A stretch of 14,349 nucleotides of DNA from Rhodoferax sp. (GTDB lineage: Bacteria > Pseudomonadota > Gammaproteobacteria > Burkholderiales > Burkholderiaceae_C): contig JARXAU010000190.1 in NCBI GenBank assembly GCA_029865675.1, forward strand, positions 1-14,349, in the 5' to 3' direction. Numbering within the stretch: the first letter of the stretch is position 1; each line of letters starts with the position of its first letter. This document shows, piece by piece, positions 6,786 to 13,300 of this stretch. The notes under the pieces are model-generated. The model made no database searches and was not told where the DNA came from. It worked only from the letters and a program-made list of their open reading frames with translations. Position numbers and translations under genes: made by a program.

Positions 6786-7346
6786 TCACAAACGCGCTGG
6801 TAGCAACATTGACACAGCCTCTCGTAAACTGTGCAAGCCGCGAGTTGCAGCATGAGAAACGACATTTTTGTCTCCACCCGCCAGGTAGTGGCAACGCACA
6901 CCCACCCCAGCTCTTAAGGCGGCCTGCATGTCCGAATCTTTATCGCCAATCATGATGGATAGTTCCAGATTGATCCCATGAATTTCCGCAGCACGTAATA
7001 GCATCCCTGGGTTGGGCTTTCGATCAAATGAGTCAGCTTTGTAGTGTCCCACGCCGTGCTCTGGGTGGAAGGGACAATGAAACACATCAGTAATGGGCGC
7101 CTCCTCTTGAACGAAACGCTCGCGCATCCACTGAGTCAGCTTGAAAAAGTCCTGTTCTGAGTAATAACCGCGGCCGATCCCCGCTTGATTGGTCACAACA
7201 ATCAATAAATAGCCCAAACGGCGCGCTGCACGGCAAACTTCGAAGATTCCTTCAATAAATTTGAAATCATCGACAACCGATGTGTAACCAGCATCATGAT
7301 TGATAACCCCATCCCGATCAAGAAACAGCGCACGATTACCAGACAT
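6786..7346 (-). CDS. gmhB: D-glycero-D-manno-heptose 1,7-bisphosphate 7-phosphatase
   Basis: This enzyme removes the 7-phosphate from heptose-1,7-bisphosphate, the third step of the GDP-heptose branch, in the cytosol. It is a HAD-superfamily phosphatase of 186 residues from ATG 7346; a GTG at 7352 would overlap the hddC stop as GTGA. Motifs are FLDRDGVIN with the nucleophile and acid aspartates, VVTNQAGIGRGYY (motif II threonine and the family loop), RKPNPGML (motif III lysine) and MIGDKDSDMQAA (motif IV). The zinc loop is incomplete: CPFHP keeps the first Cys and His, but the usual second Cys pair before RKP is replaced by SFD. It is the last gene of the four-gene operon and abuts hddC. Family resemblance to HisB-type phosphatases exists, but the neighbours settle the heptose role. 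Confidence 0.93.
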   Translation of the reverse strand: MSGNRALFLDRDGVINHDAGYTSVVDDFKFIEGIFEVCRAARRLGYLLIVVTNQAGIGRGYYSEQDFFKLTQWMRERFVQEEAPITDVFHCPFHPEHGVGHYKADSFDRKPNPGMLLRAAEIHGINLELSIMIGDKDSDMQAALRAGVGVRCHYLAGGDKNVVSHAATRGLHSLREAVSMLLPARL

Positions 7347-7348
7347 CG

Positions 7349-8035
7349 TCACAATCCGGAAAGTTCCGTCTGTGCAAGCGCGTAATCAAGCGGCACGCCA
7401 ATATCGATAAAACGGCCATGTGTGACAAATCCATCAAACCTTACACGCTGTAGATATTGAATAAAAAACTCAGTTTCTAGAGAGAATGGTAACCCCAAGG
7501 CAAAGTCATCCAACGCTGTTCTGGGTAGCACGTAGCAGCCAGCGTTGATGAAGCCAGGACCAGACACTCCTTTTTCCAGAAATTCTTTAACGCGCCCATC
7601 AGATATTTCTAGTTTCCCAAAACGGGCTGTATTTGCCACCTCACGCACTACGATTATCGGGTTCTGCCCAGACTGCCACAAGCGCTCTAGTTCATCGACT
7701 TCTAGATCCAGATAGGTATCACCATTGAACACAAAGACGTGATCGACCTCGCATCGGGACAATGCTGCACGTATAGCACCACCTGTACCTAGTGGATGTC
7801 GCTCAACCTCGTACACAAGTTCCATGCCCAGAAAGCGGCCCCCAAAATGAGCAATAATTTTCTCGGACATAAAGCCCAGTGACATAACGACCCGCGTGAA
7901 CCCCTTTTGAGCGAGCATGGTCAGCAATATCTCAAGGAATGGACGCCCCGCAACAGGCGCCATCGGCTTCGGCAGGTCTGGCACCACCTGTCGTAACCTT
8001 GTGCCGAAGCCACCTGCCAAAACAATTGCTTCCAT
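7349..8035 (-). CDS. hddC: D-glycero-alpha-D-manno-heptose 1-phosphate guanylyltransferase
   Basis: This protein is predicted to transfer GMP from GTP to heptose-1-phosphate, giving GDP-D-glycero-alpha-D-manno-heptose. It is a nucleotidyltransferase of 228 residues from ATG 8035, whose first base is the last base of the gmhA stop (TGATG). A TTG one codon earlier is less likely. The signature loop LAGGFGTRLR and the LPKPMAPV lysine segment are at the N-terminus. LGTGGAI lies in the nucleotide pocket and FNGDTYLD carries the metal-binding aspartate. C-terminal FIDIGVPLDY is typical of short sugar-1-phosphate nucleotidyltransferases. The base and sugar specificity are assigned from context (gmhA, hddA and gmhB neighbours), because the fold alone does not separate GDP-heptose from other NDP-sugar enzymes. 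Confidence 0.92.
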   Translation of the reverse strand: MEAIVLAGGFGTRLRQVVPDLPKPMAPVAGRPFLEILLTMLAQKGFTRVVMSLGFMSEKIIAHFGGRFLGMELVYEVERHPLGTGGAIRAALSRCEVDHVFVFNGDTYLDLEVDELERLWQSGQNPIIVVREVANTARFGKLEISDGRVKEFLEKGVSGPGFINAGCYVLPRTALDDFALGLPFSLETEFFIQYLQRVRFDGFVTHGRFIDIGVPLDYALAQTELSGL

Positions 8036-8619
8036 CAATCTGGTGCGTGAAAAATCGCAGCCTCAACCAAACCACACAGAATGTGGCCTAACACCAGGTG
8101 GCCTTCTTGAATTTTCGGGGTGTCAGCAGACGGTACCTCTAGCAAATAATGACAAAGTTCACGCATTGGGCCTCCACGATTTCCGGTCAAGCCGATACAG
8201 GTTAACCCGCGCAAACGCGCCTCCTCGAAGGCCAGTAATACATTCGGTGATTTTCCGGAGGTAGAGTAGCCAATGAACACATCACCTTTTTGCCCAAGTG
8301 CCTGCACCTGGCGAGCGAATAGCTTTGCATAACCGTAGTCATTGCCAATCGCCGTCAAAATCGACGTATCGGTCGTTAAAGCAATCGCTGCCAAACCAGG
8401 GCGATCAAAAGCAAAACGGCTCACAAATTCACCGGCTATGTGCTGCGCGTCAGCAGCGCTGCCACCATTGCCTGCAAGCAAAATCTTGCCCCCGTTTCGA
8501 AGGCAAGAGATGCATGCACTGGACGCAGCTTCCAATGCAATCTGTATCGCCTCCTCAGCCAACATATCGGTCATGACACGTTTCGCCTCTTCCATCTGGC
8601 TCTTTATGTAGTCTCTCAT
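8035..8619 (-). CDS. gmhA: Sedoheptulose 7-phosphate isomerase
   Basis: This enzyme converts sedoheptulose-7-phosphate to D-glycero-D-manno-heptose-7-phosphate, the entry step of heptose synthesis, as a cytosolic homotetramer. It has 194 residues, close to E. coli GmhA (192). The SIS-domain phosphate sites are AGNGGSAADAQH (49-60) and STSGKS (119-124). Metal and catalytic positions known in the family are present as His60, Glu64, Gln171 and His179. I chose ATG 8619 because it gives an ATGA overlap with the hddA stop, has GGAG shortly upstream and starts at the family N-terminus (MRDYIKSQ). An upstream in-frame ATG at 8661 would overlap hddA by 46 bases and is less likely. Confidence 0.95.
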   Translation of the reverse strand: MRDYIKSQMEEAKRVMTDMLAEEAIQIALEAASSACISCLRNGGKILLAGNGGSAADAQHIAGEFVSRFAFDRPGLAAIALTTDTSILTAIGNDYGYAKLFARQVQALGQKGDVFIGYSTSGKSPNVLLAFEEARLRGLTCIGLTGNRGGPMRELCHYLLEVPSADTPKIQEGHLVLGHILCGLVEAAIFHAPD

Positions 8620-9650
8620 CCAATTCTCCATGCTTGTGTACCGTGTTTCGTGAAATGACAATTACTGACTTGCCCGTCAAATTGACTCAAGGTGCGAACA
8701 ACATCCATGCGGCGTTCAGTTGGCACAAAAAACATCATGAACCCACCGCCGCCAGCACCAGAGACCTTACCCGCAAGTGCACCTGCACTGATAGCAGCGT
8801 CATAAATAGAGTCAATAAGGGGGTTGGATACGGTCTTGGCAGAGCGCTTTTTGTTCGCCCAACCGGTACGCATGCTGTTAACAATGCCAACGAAATCACC
8901 TCTTAGCAAACACTCTTTCATCACCAAAGCCTCGTGCTTAATGCCATGCATGGCCTCAACAGCATCCACGGCACCGGCCGTCACATTATTACTTTGATCC
9001 GCAATAATTTTGGCTGATTCCCGAGACACGCCCGTATAAAAGAGAAGCAACGAGGCTTCAAGCTCGCAGATAATCCATTTTTTAATGCGAAGGGGATTGA
9101 TCACAGCCCGCTCTTCTGCATAGAACTCCATGAAGTTAAAGCCACCAAAGGTCGCAGAATATTGATCCTGTCGCCCCCCTTGCAATTCACAATCCACGCG
9201 CTCGATCTTGTAAGCCAAGTGAGCAATGGTGTAGTCGTCTAGGGGCAGATTCAACATTTCCGCAAATGCACGAATCATCACGACAACCAGTGTGGATGAG
9301 GAACCCAGGCCAGACCCGGCAGGCGCGTCACAAAAAGTGCTCAACTCCATCGGGATCGGCTTGCCCCCATTGAAGTGCTGCACCATGTGGTTGTAGACAG
9401 CCTTGTGCAGATCAAGCTTGCCATTGAGCACCAGCGGCTCCGTGACAGCTTTAATCTCTTCAGTCTGTTGATCGGTAGCCACAAAACGAACCACCCGTTC
9501 ATCTAGCGTTTTGATCACCGCATAAGCGTAACGATCAATCGTCGCATTCAGCACATATCCCCCATGAGTATCGCAATATGGGGAAACGTCCGTTCCGCCA
9601 CCGGCGAGGCCAAGGCGCAAGGGTGCGCGCGTTCGAAAAATGATTGACAT
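8616..9650 (-). CDS. hddA: D-glycero-alpha-D-manno-heptose 7-phosphate kinase
   Basis: A GHMP-family kinase that phosphorylates heptose-7-phosphate at C1, giving the alpha-1,7-bisphosphate, as in the GDP-heptose pathway (HddA, not the ADP-heptose HldE). It has 344 residues, a normal length. The N-terminus RAPLRLGLAGGGTDVSPYCD (8-27) and the ATP loop PAGSGLGSSSTL (110-121) are characteristic, as is the third GHMP motif KVSGAGGGGFMMFF (295-308). It is the first gene of the operon. The start is ATG 9650 with no clear Shine-Dalgarno sequence; the leader is very A+T-rich, which may give an unstructured start. The stop overlaps gmhA by four bases. Confidence 0.95.
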   Translation of the reverse strand: MSIIFRTRAPLRLGLAGGGTDVSPYCDTHGGYVLNATIDRYAYAVIKTLDERVVRFVATDQQTEEIKAVTEPLVLNGKLDLHKAVYNHMVQHFNGGKPIPMELSTFCDAPAGSGLGSSSTLVVVMIRAFAEMLNLPLDDYTIAHLAYKIERVDCELQGGRQDQYSATFGGFNFMEFYAEERAVINPLRIKKWIICELEASLLLFYTGVSRESAKIIADQSNNVTAGAVDAVEAMHGIKHEALVMKECLLRGDFVGIVNSMRTGWANKKRSAKTVSNPLIDSIYDAAISAGALAGKVSGAGGGGFMMFFVPTERRMDVVRTLSQFDGQVSNCHFTKHGTQAWRIG

Positions 9651-9879
9651 AGTAATTTAATAATAATTTCTCTTCATAGATGACATACAATTAGTTTGGC
9701 GATCAGCCATACGCACGAAAAAGTAACAACTTACCAACATAATTCGAAAGATGTAGATAAACCGCCTGGAATTGCTCACTTTTTAGATATCCCACTTATC
9801 CGATACAGGATTAGGAATACATATCATGAATGCGCAGTAACCAAAAGTGAAAAATAGCGCACTGATTGAGCGACAACTC
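9651..9879. other. A+T-rich gap upstream of the heptose operon
   Basis: These 229 bases lie between the broken lipoprotein gene and hddA. The run is strongly A+T-rich, with no convincing ORF, RNA gene, hairpin or JUMPstart-like element. If the operon has its own promoter it should be here, but I found no paired -35/-10 with good spacing, so none is marked. Confidence 0.5.
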
Positions 9880-10292
9880 TTAATGTTCCAACTGAAAATA
9901 GCTTCCCTGTTTCAATTTTTTCATAGCAACCTCTTTATTGCCTGCTGCTGCAATTTGATCACCAGCAATCGCAGCAGTAATTAATTTCTCCTGAACACAT
10001 GTTGATTTAGCTGGTAGACCGGAAAAGAGAACTTGGGCCTCGCCCAACCCTTACGTTATAGAAACTTCAATCCAAACTCCCATACTGCCATCCGTTTGCT
10101 TGTTAGGATTAGTTCCGACTTTTGCTGATTGAGGACCCAGTTGATAACTTTCAACTCAAAAACCGGCGGAGACGCCACAGATGTTTTTTGATTATCCTGC
10201 TCTGTCTTACCGCAGGCCGAGAGACTAATGGCGATGGCAATGGCAATGGCAATGGCAATGGCTAGAATGCTGATCGCGGTCAAGTTTTTCAC
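9880..10292 (-). pseudogene. Small lipoprotein gene broken by a frameshift and an in-frame stop
   Basis: From ATG 10292 the product starts with a lipoprotein signal: MKN, a long Ala-Ile hydrophobic core, then the lipobox LSAC with Cys as lipid attachment site. The reading continues to FELKVINW and then leaves its natural frame at a GGG run (plus-strand CCC, 10136-10138), ending at TAA 10056-10058 as a 78-residue product. One extra base there would give INWGPQSAKVGTNP and on to GVWIEVSIT, a sensible beta-rich sequence. That frame meets TAA at 10051-10053, then stays open as GLGEAQVLFSGLPAKSTC and on to the stop at 9880. The whole span would be about 137 residues. Function is unknown; a periplasmic or outer-membrane-attached role is predicted. 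It lies between two glycan genes on the same strand. Confidence 0.7.
10227..10262. repeat. Hexanucleotide tandem repeat inside the lipoprotein signal sequence
   Basis: Six consecutive 6-base units, five AATGGC and one GATGGC, together 36 bases. On the coding strand each unit gives one Ile-Ala dipeptide, so the repeat forms the hydrophobic core of the signal peptide. Because the unit is two codons, slippage would change the core length by two residues without changing frame. Confidence 0.9.
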
Positions 10293-10345
10293 AGTAAAAA
10301 CTCTTTTTGTGCTTGGATGGTGAATGTGAAGCTTTAGCGAGTTTT

Positions 10346-13300
10346 CTAATTCGGTTTCCTAATGGATGAAATAGGGTCAATTGCTCGTGAATAATAAGGT
10401 TCGCAGTGCATGGTCTTTACAAAAACCGCCATCATGTGGGTCGGTGTAAGCTTGCCACTTTTTAGGCCATCTTCATCTTCGGCGTGTAGTCTGTCGATCA
10501 AGTCTCTATCCCATTCAGACTCTCGATTGAAGTTGTGCCCAAAACAACGGTCCACAAAAATATCTACAGCATTTCCAAAACCAATGAATTTTTCGCACTG
10601 GAACCTTTGTAAGAGCAAAGGCAAAACGTCTTGCGCCCGGATACCTTCAAAACCTTCTTTGCTGCAGTCCCAGTTGTCGTATTCTTTCTCCAGCCTGTTT
10701 AGAAGGACATTGAATTTCTTACTTTCCGGCAATTCTTTCCAATACTTGTTGACTATCTCCAGGGACTCGGGCCATCGCTGGTGCCCATTTCGACCAATCA
10801 TGTCACTGATCACAAAGCTGCCATTGTCATGGAGCCCGTTTTTAACTTGCTCAAATAAGTGTTCGAGCCGTGTTACATGGTGCAGCGATTGATTGGCCAT
10901 TACCCCATCATATTTTTTACTTGCAACCCAAATATTGAAATCTGCCTCCACAAAAAGCATGTTGCCCAGTACGCCGTTTTCTTTTGCAATTTCCTTACCG
11001 CGCTCAAGCATTACAGGATTTATCTCTAGACACTCAAGGGTGAATTTATTGAAGCCGGCATTAACCAAATTTCTTGCAACGGCCGCTTCTAAATCACAAT
11101 TCCCTGCACCTACACTGACAAAATTCGCTATTTCATTGCTTGTTCTGTACTTGGCTGCTAATAAATTTGATGAAAAAAATTCGGCTATGGTGCTAAATCC
11201 TGCTTCTTGAAATATTGGAGCCAAGTATTTATTCGACCAATAATGATAGATGTCTGGAAGGTCGTGAACGTTGACCTGTTTTTCGTATATCGCCAGCTCC
11301 TCCTGAATTTTTTTCTGATAGACATCATCAACTTCCACGGTCGAGTTTTTCGGCTTTATTTTTTCGTCGCCAGAAGTACCGTAGCAGTTGCCTTCATACA
11401 AACTTAACTTCCTATTACCCCGCACAGGCTTAAAACTTAATTCACGCAGAATACCCGCCAATATCCCCCAGGCCGCCTCCGCACCCCAGGCTTCATCCGC
11501 GAACTTTAAGCCGTTATCGCTGATGCGGTTCCATAAAACTTCGTTCTGGTAGATTTTGGTAATGGCGTTGGCGAAGGCTTCTGCACCTCCAGCCACCAGA
11601 ACGTCTTCACCATCGGTCAACGACATACCCTCCGATGCAATAGGGGTCGCCACGACCGGCAGGCCAACTGCCATAGCAGTGCCGATCTTGCCCTTGATGC
11701 CAGCGCCATAACGCAGAGGGGCAACCGAGACGCGCATCTTGTCGAGCAGTGGCGTAAGGTCTTCGACAAAGCCGGTGACGATGATGTCTTCACATGCTAA
11801 AGCTTGGATCACAGGGGGCGTGTTGCTGCCTACCGCGTAAAAGCGAACGCCTGGTAGTTGCTCGCGCAGCAGCGGCATGATTTGTTCAACAAAATATTGC
11901 ACCGCATCCACGTTAGGAGCGTGTTGATAGCCGCCGATAAATACAATGTCTCTGCGCTCAGCAAAGGTTTTGCTCGTTCCTTTGATGTCCATGATCAAGG
12001 GGTACAAACAGAGTTTTGCACCGGGTGCTATTTGCTGAAGAATTTCTATTTCCGTGCGGCTACGAACAATAGTTGCATCTACAGCACCGACAGCCCACAG
12101 CTCCCGCGTCTTCATTTGATCTGCAGCCTTTTTCTTTACCAAGTCACCATAAAGATCGGCCTCACGATACATGCGCAGATGATGCAAATCCGCAGTTTCG
12201 AAAAGTACTTTAGCTTTTGGGCAGTGCTTACGGATAGTTTTTAAGTGACGCTCGACAACACCGGGCCGGAATAATAAAGTCAAGTCGTAGCGTTGGCCAT
12301 ATTCTCTGAGATGTTGGTCTACGGTAGTCACATAAGGCGCATAGAGCACTTCAACACCCGCACGTTGCAACGCCGTGGTGTACTCTTGCATGTACAGAAA
12401 ATTATCTTCAGGAATGAAAGTGACTTGGAATTCCATTTCCCGCAACAACAACAAAAGATTAAATGCCGTTACCGAACCGGCATCCTGGTTGGGGGTTGGT
12501 GTGCAGTGGTCGATAACCAGCACGCGCCGGGTTGCTTCGCGATCTTTGGCGTTATCTACGTCCATGCCATTAGCCTGATGTGTCTGCAAACGCTGCTGCC
12601 AGCGCGCAAGCAGCTTCTTGCTGTTCTCCACCTGGTAAGCTTTGGTGCCTTGTGTGTTATCAGTGCCGGAGGTGACACCCTCGAAATGGATGACCGTGGA
12701 CAGCGGCTGATAGATGACCCGGTAACCGTTGTCTCGAATCTTGAGCGCAAGGTCTGAGTCCTCGCAGTAAGCAGGCAGGTAATATTCGTCAAAGCCACCC
12801 AATTCATTAAACAGTGCCTTGGGCACCATGATGGATGCGCCCGAACAGTAATCCACCTCTCTGGCGTAGTTGTAAACGGGCAGCAGCGGGTCCTGAAAAC
12901 GACCGAAGTTCCAGGCACTGCCGTCTTGCCAGATGATGCCGCCTGCCTCTTGCAATCTACCATCGGGGTAAATCAGCTTTGAACCGGCAAGCCCCGTGCC
13001 AGGGAATTCATGGAACGTACGCAGCAATTCATCCATCCACCCGGGGGTGACTTCGGTATCGTTATTTAGAAAATACAGGTATTCGCCCCTGGCCGCTTTC
13101 GCACCGTTGTTGCATGAGCGGATAAAGCCCTGATTTTGTTCGTTGCGCAGCAAGCGGATGCCTTTGACATCTGACAAGACATCAAACGAGTCATCGGGCG
13201 AGCAGTCATCTACCACGATCACCTCGAATGCAATTTGCGGTGTATTTGCTGCAATGGAAACGAGGCACCGTAGCGTGTAATCGATCTTGCCGTAGATAGG

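Noticed and set aside
6487..6894. 135-codon minus-strand ORF overlapping the gmhB 3' end
   Set aside because: It overlaps gmhB in another frame, has no recognisable motif and runs through the scar region; probably a chance opening.
8620..8661. Upstream gmhA start at 8661
   Set aside because: It would overlap hddA by 46 bases; ATG 8619 has a Shine-Dalgarno sequence, an ATGA overlap and the family N-terminus.
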